Of a DNA stretch of 17,876 bases, positions 1 through 7,850 are shown piece after piece; within the stretch, counting starts at the first letter, position 1; each line of letters begins with the position of its first letter. Position numbers and translations under genes: made by a program. The notes beneath the pieces were generated by a model that was given only the letters and a program-made list of their open reading frames with translations, had not been told where the DNA came from and made no database searches. Source of the DNA: Tritrichomonas foetus (taxonomy: Eukaryota; Parabasalia; Tritrichomonadida; Tritrichomonadidae); the NCBI GenBank assembly GCA_001839685.1, contig MLAK01001369.1:1-17876 (forward strand), read 5' to 3'.

Positions 1-27
1 GATAAATTGAGCGAAGCGCAATTTATC
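1..27. repeat. Perfect 9-bp inverted repeat at window edge
   Basis: GATAAATTG (1-9) and CAATTTATC (19-27) are exact reverse complements around a 9-base spacer containing GCGAAGCG. In RNA this would be a simple stem-loop. It begins at the first base of the window, so the stem may continue to the left. Its role is unknown: it could be the 3' end of an upstream gene or a dispersed palindromic repeat. Confidence 0.6.
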
Positions 28-145
28 ACAACTGTATACTCTACTTCAAATTTGGTGTGAGATAAAAATTATCGTAGAATGTCCTTTAAAAATTGAAGAG
101 TGCATAGAAAATTTGAGAAGACCAATTTCGTCGAAAAGTTTAGCG

Positions 146-156
146 TCATTTCACTT
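146..156 (+). promoter_or_regulatory. Candidate initiator (Inr) for serC
   Basis: Two overlapping matches to the trichomonad initiator consensus TCA(+1)(C/T)(T/A) lie here: TCATT from 146 and TCACT from 151. They are 36-41 bases upstream of the ATG at 189, which fits the short leaders known in this group. The motif is short and frequent in AT-rich DNA, so the call is tentative. Confidence 0.35.
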
Positions 157-188
157 TTTTCAAATTCCCTGTTAATCAAATCGTTAAA

Positions 189-1310
189 ATGGAAAACGAA
201 AGAGTTTACAACTTCAGCGCCGGTCCTGCTTGCGTCCCACAAGAATGCCTCGAAAAAGCTGCTTCAGAAATGATGAATTGGCAAGGAACAGGAATGTCAG
301 TAATTGAGCACTCGCATCGCGGCAAATGGTGGACACATGAAAACGAAGATGTTTCAAATCGCGTCCGACTTTTATTGAAGGTTCCAGAAAATTTCGAAAT
401 TTTGTTTGTTGCTGGAGGTGCTTCTTTACAATTTTCTGCTATTCCATTCAATCTTTTAGGTGGCTATAAAAAAGTGGATTATGTAATTACTGGCACATGG
501 TCACAAAAAGCTTATGAGGAATGCGTGAAGCTAGACTTCCCTGGAATTGAAGTAAGAAAAGCATGTCCTTTACCGCCAGTTAATCCTGTTGATATTCCTG
601 ATCGATCAACTTGGGATGTTTCCCCAGATGCTGCATATTGTTATATTTGTTCGAACGAAACTATTCAAGGTATTCAATTTGATAAACTTCCTGATGTTCC
701 TACTCCACTTGTAATTGACATGTCGTCAGAACTCTTTTCAAGACAAATTACAGAATGGAATAAAATTGGATTGATTTTTGCTTGTGCACAGAAAAATTTC
801 GGTGTGTCTGGAATGACAATAGTTATTGTTAGAAAAGACTTACTTGAAAGACCACTTCAATCACATTGTCCAACAACATTGGATTTCAGAGTACAAGTTA
901 AAAATAAGTGCCTTTATAATACACCTCCAACTTTTGCGATTTACTTTGCGAATTTGATATTTAAATGGATTGAAGCACAAGGTGGAATAGAAAGACTTGA
1001 AGAAATTAACAGAGAAAAAGCAAGAAAAGTTTATGAAGCAATTGATAATTCACCATTCTTTGAAAATAGAGTGAAGCCAGAATACCGTTCAATTATGAAT
1101 ATTCCTTTCTTCAGAAAACCTGATGGCTATGAAGTGAAGAATCAAGAACTTGATAATATTTTCCTTAATCTTTGTTCATCGAAGAAAATTATGGCATTGA
1201 AAGGACATGCTTCAGTTGGTGGATTTAGAGCTTCAATATATAATGCTATGCCTGCTGAAGGAATCGATGCTTTTATCAATGTTATCAAAGAATTTCAAGG
1301 TTTTGCGTAA
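189..1310 (+). CDS. serC: Phosphoserine aminotransferase (class V, PLP-dependent)
   Basis: A 373-residue protein, close to the usual 360-370. It should convert 3-phosphohydroxypyruvate plus glutamate to O-phosphoserine plus 2-oxoglutarate, probably in the cytosol since no targeting peptide is visible. Family landmarks run in order: NFSAGPA at 8-14, the HRGKWW variant of HRSKEF at 43-48, AGGAS at 75-79 binding the cofactor phosphate, TGTWS at 101-105 with the stacking Trp104, NETI at 156-159, Asp177 in VIDMSS, the Schiff-base Lys202 in AQKNFG, and the C-terminal GGFRASIYNAMP. All expected catalytic residues are present. In Trichomonas, phosphoserine is reported to feed a phosphoserine-using cysteine synthase, so cysteine supply is a plausible role; that is inferred from family knowledge. 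The start is the first ATG of the frame and gives a full-length N-terminus. No gene of the same pathway is adjacent. Confidence 0.97.
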   Translation: MENERVYNFSAGPACVPQECLEKAASEMMNWQGTGMSVIEHSHRGKWWTHENEDVSNRVRLLLKVPENFEILFVAGGASLQFSAIPFNLLGGYKKVDYVITGTWSQKAYEECVKLDFPGIEVRKACPLPPVNPVDIPDRSTWDVSPDAAYCYICSNETIQGIQFDKLPDVPTPLVIDMSSELFSRQITEWNKIGLIFACAQKNFGVSGMTIVIVRKDLLERPLQSHCPTTLDFRVQVKNKCLYNTPPTFAIYFANLIFKWIEAQGGIERLEEINREKARKVYEAIDNSPFFENRVKPEYRSIMNIPFFRKPDGYEVKNQELDNIFLNLCSSKKIMALKGHASVGGFRASIYNAMPAEGIDAFINVIKEFQGFA

Positions 1311-1311
1311 A
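1308..1311 (+). terminator. TAAA overlapping the serC stop codon
   Basis: The TAA stop is followed by A, forming TAAA. In Trichomonas vaginalis a UAAA that often includes the stop codon serves as the polyadenylation signal. More TAA/TAAA-rich sequence follows at 1313-1350. Function is inferred from that precedent. Confidence 0.4.
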
Positions 1312-1509
1312 TTTAATAAAATCATATCACATTAATATTAATAATAAAGTTTTTTTTTTTTTTTTACCAATAAAAGCTATCATAAACTTAAATAAAATAT
1401 CTTTTTCTTGGACTCTTTCGATTCTAGCCAACCAGGAATGCTCTATATAATTTGGATGTTTGGTCTGAAGTGAAAGATTCATCTATTCATTTTTAATTTT
1501 TCATTGCAA

Positions 1510-1885
1510 ATGAAAACAGAAAAGAAAAAAAAAAAAAAAAAATGAAAACTTAATAGAATGAAATGAAAACAGAAAGGAATGAAATGAAAACAGAAAGGAA
1601 TGAAATGAAAACAGAAAGGAATGAAATGAAAACAGAAAGGAAAGTAATGAAAACAGAAAGGAAAGAAATGAAAACAGAAAGGAAAGTAATGAAAACAGAA
1701 AGGAAAGAAATGAAAACAGAAAGGAAAGTAATGAAAACAGAAAGGAAAGAAATGAAAACAGAAAGGAAAGTAATGAAAACAGAAAGGAATGAAATGAAAA
1801 CAGAAAGGAAAGTAATGAAAACAGAAAGGAAAGAAATGAAAACAGAAAGGAAAGTAATGAAAACAGAAAGGAATGAAATGAGAAA
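1510..1885. repeat. 21-bp minisatellite, 15 near-perfect units
   Basis: Fifteen head-to-tail 21-bp units fill 1563-1877. A degenerate copy joined to an A-run lies at about 1510-1540, and a broken copy follows at 1878. Read from 1563 the units spell MKTERNE, MKTERKV or MKTERKE. KV and KE units alternate through the middle, giving a 42-bp higher-order unit. The top strand is strongly purine-rich. Because the period is a multiple of three and the unit has few stops, frames stay open on both strands without implying a protein. It lies between the 3' ends of two convergent genes. Confidence 0.95.
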
Positions 1886-1954
1886 TGTTGCTGATAACAA
1901 TTAATTTACAAAAAATCAATTTAATGGACACAAAATGCATGTTACAAGTCATAG

Positions 1955-2500
1955 CTAATGATGATACTTCGAAAGTTTCTTCAATAGATCGTTTCCAAGT
2001 GATCCTACGTTCGGCTTGTGTCCAACAGAACTCGATCTTCCAGAATAGTATGACTTGCTAGGCCTAGTATTTGGATTTGCTTTAAACACTTTTTCTGCAG
2101 TTTTTGGATCGAAAATTTTTGACTTCTTTTCTTTCTTTTTCTGCATCTCATTTTTCAATCTTTGGTTTTCAAGGATTTCTTTCTGCTGTCTTTCCAGGTC
2201 ATCATAAAACATTCGCCATGTGCAGTTTTTTGGCAGTTCTGGTTCGGTTTTTTTACCAACCCAAAATTTCGATAAAACAAATTCATGCCACCTTTCGTCA
2301 ATTGCTTCGGCGAACTCAACTGAATCTTTGTTAGCTTCTTGATCTTGGATTCTTGCGAGCGATTGAGGCGAATTAACATTCTTTAAAATTTGGTTAATTA
2401 AGTGTGGTGGGATGCCAACAAATGAAACGTAAGCTGGATCGTATCGTTGAATTTTCTCGAGACAAATTTCTTTCAATGTTTTAAGGCGTGTAGTTCGCAT
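1955..2500 (-). CDS. Elongin A-like protein (SIII subunit A domain with BC box)
   Basis: A 181-residue protein resembling the Elongin A / RNA polymerase II transcription factor SIII subunit A domain. Residues 8-17, TLKEICLEKI, fit the BC-box pattern (T/S)LxxxCxxxI through which Elongin A binds Elongin C. Next come a proline-containing helix (IPPHLINQILKNV, about 30-42), an LARIQDQE segment matching the family's L.RIE.., an acidic helix ending DERWHEFVLSKF, and WRMFYDDLERQQKEIL matching the family's WRELYLRL.EE. After about 110 comes a Lys/Glu-rich helix, then a basic, Ser-rich tail. The TFIIS-like N-terminal domain of animal Elongin A is absent, as in the fungal protein. Expected role: nuclear elongation factor and/or Cullin-type ubiquitin-ligase adaptor. 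It is divergently transcribed from the kinase gene, with 129 bases between the starts. Assignment is by pattern, not by search. Confidence 0.75.
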   Translation of the reverse strand: MRTTRLKTLKEICLEKIQRYDPAYVSFVGIPPHLINQILKNVNSPQSLARIQDQEANKDSVEFAEAIDERWHEFVLSKFWVGKKTEPELPKNCTWRMFYDDLERQQKEILENQRLKNEMQKKKEKKSKIFDPKTAEKVFKANPNTRPSKSYYSGRSSSVGHKPNVGSLGNDLLKKLSKYHH

Positions 2501-2629
2501 TCGAAAGATGAAAGAGAGGTTAACAATATTTTGTTAACTAATAATACCAAAAAATAAATAAATAGTTAACAACAAAAGGATACGATAGTTAACAAAATAA
2601 TAACATCATAGCTCGACTCATTCATTCAT
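2501..2629. promoter_or_regulatory. Divergent promoter with four GTTAACAA motifs
   Basis: This 129-bp gap separates two divergent start codons, so both promoters must lie in it. GTTAAC occurs at 2519-2524, 2533-2538, 2565-2570 and 2588-2593. Each copy extends to GTTAACAA, three on the top strand and one on the bottom. Three copies share the longer TAGTTAACAA. GTTAAC carries TAAC, the core half of many Myb sites, on both strands. On the kinase side, TCATTCATTCATATG at 2618-2632 holds three overlapping initiator-like sites immediately before the ATG. Confidence 0.6.
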
Positions 2630-5600
2630 ATGAATGAGCTGTCACCTCAGAACATTGTGGCTATGATAACAGCCAAAGAAAATGACATTCGAGCTCATAC
2701 AAAGCAAGCGTATATCTTTCGTTCGTCTGTAGCATATATTTCCCAAATGCTTCAAGTTTTTGTACGTTCCATTCGAAATGGCTCGTCCAAAATCCAAACA
2801 GATACTCAAATCCAAGCTCTTCGACAAATCTACGAAATTCTATTACACTACGACTCAATATTACCCCATTTATCAGAAGACAAATGGATTCAGCCCGCAC
2901 TCAACTGGCCTGCCTCCTACGTGCACAAATACATTGAAGGACTGCGAGAAAACCTAATCAATTTAATACCGCCCCTCGGACTTGTTTCAACGGACGTTTT
3001 AAAATATGATTCGCAACAAGATCATGTCAATCAAATCGCCGATTTGAAGGCATTAAAAAACTCAGTGCAAAGTCTAAGCTCTCAAATTAGTATAAACGAC
3101 GCAGTTGGTGTTCAGCGCCAAATCGAGACCAAATTAAATGAGATCACCAAACTCCTTCCTAGACAGTCCCAAAGAAGAGCCACTTTTAACCGCCGTCCAT
3201 CTGCTGAAAATTTGCCCATCATTCAGATGAGAAAGAGGATTGAAGAATTATTGGGGCAATTCAAGTCAATCAATATTGAACTTGAAGATTTGAGACTAGA
3301 TGGTCAAATTGGAGCAGGTGGATTTGGTACAGTTTTTAAGGCAACTCGTCTTTCAACTTCTGAAATTGTTGCTGTGAAAGAATTAAGGTCAAATCGTCTT
3401 ACAATGAGCTCATGGGCTTCTCTATATGCAGAAGTTGAAACAATGGCATCTGTCCGTCATCCTTTTGTTTTAGAGTTAGTTGGTGCTCACATCACTGATC
3501 CCTATCGTATTATTACTCGATTTTGTCCAGGCAAGTCACTTTTCGATAGACTTCATCGTCCCAGCTCTCAATTTCAAATGCTTTCACCGACTAGACTCAC
3601 GTGCATAGCTTATCAAGTTTCTGTTGGAATGGCCCATCTTCATTCCATGAGTTTTGTTCATCGAGACTTGAAAACACTGAATATTTTACTCGATGATGAA
3701 GATGACGGCTGTGTGGCTGATTTTGGATTATCAGGAATGATGAAAGATAATCAAGAACTTTGTGGTGGTGTTGGAACTCCACATTATACTGCACCAGAAG
3801 TTCTAGCGCATGCTAGATATGGTCCAAAAGTTGATATTTTTTCATATGCAATTGTTTTATGGGAAATGTTGATGCGACAAGTTCCTTATGGAGATATGTC
3901 GCATATGGCCATTTACGAACATGTTGTAACACGTGGATGGCGTCTTCCAATTCCACAAGATACACCAGAAGGTTTGAAAAAGTTGATTACAAGATGTTGG
4001 TCAAAGAATCCAAATGATCGACCTGAATTTAATGAAATTGTATCTCTGTTTGAAAAAGGTGATATTTATTTCCCAAAAAGTGAACCAATTAACTTCCAAG
4101 CTATAAAATCCATTTGTAGATGTCCTCCGTTAAACCTTGAATATTTAACAACAACTTTGAAAAATACATCCGATCCACATTTTTCATCACTTGTTTATTA
4201 CGTTTGTGCAAAAGGTGATGAAAAATTAAAGAGAAAGCTTCGTGATGAAAATATTTTGGAAATTATTCGTGAATCCAAAGAAAACATTGATGCCATTCTT
4301 TCTTTGGCGAGTTTTATTTTAGAAAGTTCAGAATTTTCAGATTTTCTGAAAAATGGCGGATTGGAAATGTTTCAGCTTTGTGTTGAAACAAATAGCAGTC
4401 AATCAATATCAGCTGCACTAAGATTAGGTTTGAAAGTACCAAAAAGTGAACTTGTTCAACTTGAACAATTTCTGCCACATGTTGTTCAAATTCTACAAGG
4501 AAATACAGGTGCTTCATCACACATTCTCCAATTTTTGACACGATTTGATGTTGAACTTTTGACTGAATTCACTTCACAAATTTCAGATGCTTTACTAGAT
4601 GTTGTATCAAAAGTCGAAGATCAACAAACTTTTGACGCAATTGTAATTTTACTTCCATTAGTTAAGGATTCATTAACATTGAATCAAATGCGAATGTTTT
4701 ATCGACTTTTAACGTGTGATCTCGTAGTTCCTTCTGAATTTGTATCGATTCTTATTGAATCACCTGATAATTGGAGTCATGCATCTTTAATTCTTTCTAT
4801 TTTGAAGGCAACTGCAAAAAGCGATATCACTGATGTTTTCCTCCAATTCCTTCAACGCTGTGTTCAAAATGAAAAGGAAGTTTTTCTACAATTATATAAA
4901 ATGCAAGATTTCTTTGGAACACTACAAGAAATTCTTGATAGTGGAGCTGTTCAAGCACCTCTATTTCTATTATATTGTATTGCACCAATTGTAGATGCTG
5001 CTATGAAATTAGCAAATCATCCACTAATGACCAGTTTAGTAAACATGAAAGGTTTTCAAGTTCAAAGGCTTCAAATATTCACTTCTTTATGTATGCATGA
5101 AGCTTTTTGTACTCAAACACAACATATTGATGGCATTATACATATTCTAGTGTCATCAGTTTCGGCAAAAAGTCTGGTTGGGCCTTCTATAAGATTAATT
5201 GGTGCATTTTCTTCACATCCTGGTGGATGCAAACTCTTAGGAGAAAATGGAGTTTTAGAACTTTTTACACAATTATTTCTTTCCTCATCGTGTGGTGATT
5301 CTGAGCTTTCGCATATTATTTTAAGGAACATTGCTCGAAATTGTCACACTCATAATAGCATCCCACAAGGCGCACTTATTATTTCTTGTTTAATGCAAGA
5401 CATGCTTTATGATACTAATCGGAAATGCGAAATATTAGATACAATTGTGGCACTTGTTAAAACAATGCCAGGTTCTGTTCAAGAACATGATTTGTTAAAA
5501 ATTATAATGCCACAATTACTTCAATGCAAGCCCCTATTAGTAAAATTGGCTTTAAAGCTATTTTCTATAGTTGAGCCTGCAATAATGCGGAATATTTACC

Positions 5601-5851
5601 CCCAGCTTCTTTCACAAATATACAAAATACTAAATTCACGACAATTAATGTATCCAGAAATTATTGAAGAGTGTCTAAAAGTTGTTCAAACAATTGAAGA
5701 AAATTTTGACATCTCTGAATTCATTCAAAAAACACAATTAATCAGATACATAAATGACATAATAAGTCTTTTGCCAAATGAAGATCCACATATTGTAGTA
5801 TTCGATAATTATCTGAAGAAGTTGGATGGTTCATATATTATTCATGTTTGA
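2630..5851 (+). CDS. TKL-family protein kinase with C-terminal helical solenoid
   Basis: A 1073-residue predicted serine/threonine kinase of tyrosine-kinase-like type. Residues 1-215 are mainly helical and of unknown function; a helical-bundle adaptor is possible. The kinase domain spans about 220-475: glycine loop GAGGFGTV 228-235, VAVK with Lys250, helix-C Glu268, HRDLKTLN with Asp346 and Asn351, DFG 364-366, and GTPHYTAPE ending at 390. All catalytic residues are intact, so the enzyme should be active. Residues from about 490 to the end are Leu-rich amphipathic helices consistent with an armadillo/HEAT-like solenoid for protein binding. No membrane segment or signal peptide is seen, so it is probably cytosolic. 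Substrates are unknown. GC content is higher in the first few hundred bases than later. The start is the first ATG of the frame, beside initiator-like sites. Confidence 0.93.
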   Translation: MNELSPQNIVAMITAKENDIRAHTKQAYIFRSSVAYISQMLQVFVRSIRNGSSKIQTDTQIQALRQIYEILLHYDSILPHLSEDKWIQPALNWPASYVHKYIEGLRENLINLIPPLGLVSTDVLKYDSQQDHVNQIADLKALKNSVQSLSSQISINDAVGVQRQIETKLNEITKLLPRQSQRRATFNRRPSAENLPIIQMRKRIEELLGQFKSINIELEDLRLDGQIGAGGFGTVFKATRLSTSEIVAVKELRSNRLTMSSWASLYAEVETMASVRHPFVLELVGAHITDPYRIITRFCPGKSLFDRLHRPSSQFQMLSPTRLTCIAYQVSVGMAHLHSMSFVHRDLKTLNILLDDEDDGCVADFGLSGMMKDNQELCGGVGTPHYTAPEVLAHARYGPKVDIFSYAIVLWEMLMRQVPYGDMSHMAIYEHVVTRGWRLPIPQDTPEGLKKLITRCWSKNPNDRPEFNEIVSLFEKGDIYFPKSEPINFQAIKSICRCPPLNLEYLTTTLKNTSDPHFSSLVYYVCAKGDEKLKRKLRDENILEIIRESKENIDAILSLASFILESSEFSDFLKNGGLEMFQLCVETNSSQSISAALRLGLKVPKSELVQLEQFLPHVVQILQGNTGASSHILQFLTRFDVELLTEFTSQISDALLDVVSKVEDQQTFDAIVILLPLVKDSLTLNQMRMFYRLLTCDLVVPSEFVSILIESPDNWSHASLILSILKATAKSDITDVFLQFLQRCVQNEKEVFLQLYKMQDFFGTLQEILDSGAVQAPLFLLYCIAPIVDAAMKLANHPLMTSLVNMKGFQVQRLQIFTSLCMHEAFCTQTQHIDGIIHILVSSVSAKSLVGPSIRLIGAFSSHPGGCKLLGENGVLELFTQLFLSSSCGDSELSHIILRNIARNCHTHNSIPQGALIISCLMQDMLYDTNRKCEILDTIVALVKTMPGSVQEHDLLKIIMPQLLQCKPLLVKLALKLFSIVEPAIMRNIYPQLLSQIYKILNSRQLMYPEIIEECLKVVQTIEENFDISEFIQKTQLIRYINDIISLLPNEDPHIVVFDNYLKKLDGSYIIHV

Positions 5852-6563
5852 TTTATATAATATTGATCACAATACGCGGTTTTTAAAAAATATTTAATAA
5901 AAATTTATTTTTTATTAATCTGAATCTTCTTGTAATTTTATAAAACTATTTTTGTTCATTCCAATTATTTTTCTTTCGGCGAATGAATTTTATAACTCAT
6001 TATTTGTTTTGAAACTCATGTAAAACAAACATAAGAATTAAAATGAAGAATTTAATACTTGGATTCATCAAATAATTCGATTCGAATTTTATATTATATT
6101 ATCTCGTTGTCAATACTAGTATATTCCACTGTGATGATAGTTTTTAGAATCCCGTCAAAGAAGTAAATACAATTGTTTATATAAATGAATAGTTTCTGAA
6201 GCTATATTATCTTGTAATACCTTATAATAACCTGAAAAAGAAGTAAAAACAATTCATGTAAATTTATCTGAATTTAGACATTTTAAAAAACTTTATCTGA
6301 TTGGCATAAACAGGTGAGAAATATTCAAGAGCCCTTGCTTACCGAATTTTTCGTAATTAGGATCATTTGATGTAATAGCATTGATTATTACGACTCTAGA
6401 ATCAAAAAGAATTGAATGTTATGTTATCACTCGTATTTGTTGAAGTTAATTTCATTAGAAAAAGTTTGGTGAATGTCTAAAATTGGAAGAAACATACTTA
6501 TATTTAAAAATATCAATAAATAAACACATTTTTTATTCAAAACAATATTCAAACATGATAAAA
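5852..6563. other. Tail-to-tail intergenic region without a gene
   Basis: No credible coding region lies in this AT-rich gap between two convergent genes. It holds A/T runs just after the kinase stop, an imperfect direct repeat AAAGAAGTAAATACAATT (6157-6174) and AAAGAAGTAAAAACAATT (6237-6254), and a short hairpin at 6313-6343. On the bottom strand, AATAAAAAATG around 6530-6540 lies about 25-30 bases past the TM2 gene stop and may belong to its 3' processing. Confidence 0.6.
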
Positions 6564-7118
6564 TTACAATCTTTCGGGAAAGACTCCGCCATCTGCTGGT
6601 CCGAGATATCCAAATAAAATCAAAAACATGTCAACCATATAGGCGATTCCCAATCCACCAAATGTGAGCATTTTAAAAACGGCTGTCACATAATGGCCCA
6701 AATAAAACCGATCTGCTGCAACAACCCCGAAAAACAAACTCAATAAAAATGCCGTTTTTTGTGATTTTTGCGATTTCATGCATTTCGAGCGTCTCTCAAA
6801 AATTGAAGGCCCCATACAAAAATCTAAAGGATGGCAGCGGGTCTGAAAAAATGATAATGACGGATTGCAATCTGTTAGAATGTCGCACTGAATTGAGTCA
6901 ATTGGAAGTTGGTAACAATACCGGCATGAAACATTCTTCTTTACGAAAAGCCTGGGGCCTGCGCAAATCGTACTGTGAAAAACAACGCATGTTAAGTCGA
7001 CTGGCTGATCGAGGGCGCAATCGCTTTGTTCTTGGCATAGCATTTGGTGAGGCTGAGCATCTGAGCAATTGATCACTTCTTCAGTTGTCGAAAAAGCTAA
7101 GTAAATCAAAAAAAACAT
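6564..7118 (-). CDS. TM2-domain membrane protein, TM2D1/2/3-like
   Basis: A 184-residue predicted membrane protein. The chosen start is the ATG at 7118. The open frame runs 21 bases further up only to a GTG, which follows a stop and is not credible in a eukaryote. The protein opens with a short hydrophobic stretch, MFFLIYLAFS, likely a signal peptide. A cysteine-rich, presumably extracytoplasmic region follows, with 12 cysteines between 18 and 113. Two membrane helices lie at about 122-143 and 146-172, with the TM2 hallmark DRFYLG at 136-141 in the first. The ending GPADGGVFP resembles the GPxDGS close of animal TM2D1/2/3 proteins (almondex, amaretto, biscotti in fly), which share this layout. 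An NVS glycosylation sequon is at 62. The molecular function of the family is poorly known. GC content (about 40-50% in places) is well above that of the neighbours. Confidence 0.85.
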   Translation of the reverse strand: MFFLIYLAFSTTEEVINCSDAQPHQMLCQEQSDCALDQPVDLTCVVFHSTICAGPRLFVKKNVSCRYCYQLPIDSIQCDILTDCNPSLSFFQTRCHPLDFCMGPSIFERRSKCMKSQKSQKTAFLLSLFFGVVAADRFYLGHYVTAVFKMLTFGGLGIAYMVDMFLILFGYLGPADGGVFPERL

Positions 7119-7208
7119 TATAACTTTTTTGGAATTCACCTAAATTCACCTTTTCTTTGAATTTATTTTATCGTGTTTTCGCAAATGAAAAGAGTCTCAT
7201 ATCACATG

Positions 7209-7394
7209 TCATACATCACCATGAAAGTGGAAACGTGTTTCATTATCAATTGATTCTTTTTTCTCATATGAATTCCCTTCGAATAAATTCAAATTATTCC
7301 TCCAACTTTGTAAAAGAAATTGATTTATTGTGATAAATTCTTCAGAAATAATAATTAGCTCATTTTTCTTTGGATTATCATAAATCACTACCAT
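7209..7394 (-). CDS. Doubtful small hypothetical protein, 61 aa
   Basis: An ATG-to-TGA frame of 61 codons upstream of the TM2D-like gene, on the same strand. Its residue composition is mixed (Trp, Arg, His, Gln present) and less biased than most chance frames in AT-rich DNA. It has no recognisable domain, signal or repeat. It could be a small gene, a decayed gene end, an upstream frame in a long leader, or chance. I do not recognise it. Confidence 0.15.
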   Translation of the reverse strand: MVVIYDNPKKNELIIISEEFITINQFLLQSWRNNLNLFEGNSYEKKESIDNETRFHFHGDV

Positions 7395-7660
7395 TACATA
7401 TATGAATATATCATTATATTAGCTCATTGAAAATAAAGGATAAAGATAATTTTATTTATTAATAAATATTAGTTAAGTTCTGAATTTTGAATTAATTCAA
7501 AAAAAGATCATTCCTATCGAAAGGGATTTTCTCCAACTTCACTTTTTATTTCTTTACAAATAAAATTAAATCAAAAAGTTGTTTAATTGACCAAATATCT
7601 AGGAATTTCAATTGACTTTTGACTTCTATTTAGGACTCATTTTGAAGAATCAGACGAAGT

Positions 7661-7743
7661 GTTTGCTAGTACCATTGCTGATAATGTTAGAGAAACATAT
7701 GTAGGGGACCTTAGGGAGGTCGAGGAAGTAAATTCTAGCAAAC
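7661..7743 (+). other. Nested hairpin in a GC-richer patch
   Basis: GTTTGCTAG (7661-7669) and CTAGCAAAC (7735-7743) are perfect 9-bp complements enclosing 65 bases. Inside, GACCT (7707-7711) pairs with AGGTC (7717-7721) around a 5-base loop. The enclosed stretch is visibly richer in G and C than the flanks. It might be a small RNA or a leader or promoter structure for the VPS13-like gene. Strand is unproven. Confidence 0.3.
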
Positions 7744-7850
7744 TCTTTTATAGAAATTCTATTTTTTAATTTGCTATTCATTTTTTTTGCAATTTAATTT
7801 TTTGTAAAGAACTGAATAAGTGATGTGAAAAAAAATCCCATTCGATTGAA

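Larger units (their letters stand above)
7119..7850. other. Head-to-head intergenic region
   Basis: This gap holds the promoters of the TM2D-like gene (leftward) and the VPS13-like gene (rightward). It is mostly A/T-rich. Exceptions are a doubtful 61-codon frame on the minus strand (7209-7394) and a GC-richer hairpin-forming segment at about 7650-7745. An initiator-like TCATT lies at 7778, 71 bases before the VPS13-like ATG. Confidence 0.5.

Noticed and set aside
1563..1904. 113-codon frame of MKTERxx repeats, and the 157- and 116-codon frames opposite it
   Set aside because: They are translations of the 21-bp minisatellite, whose period is a multiple of three; they lack non-repeat coding sequence and lie in a tail-to-tail gap.
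7119..7139. GTG start adding seven residues to the TM2D-like protein
   Set aside because: Eukaryotic genes use ATG; a stop lies immediately before the GTG, and the ATG at 7118 gives a usable signal peptide.
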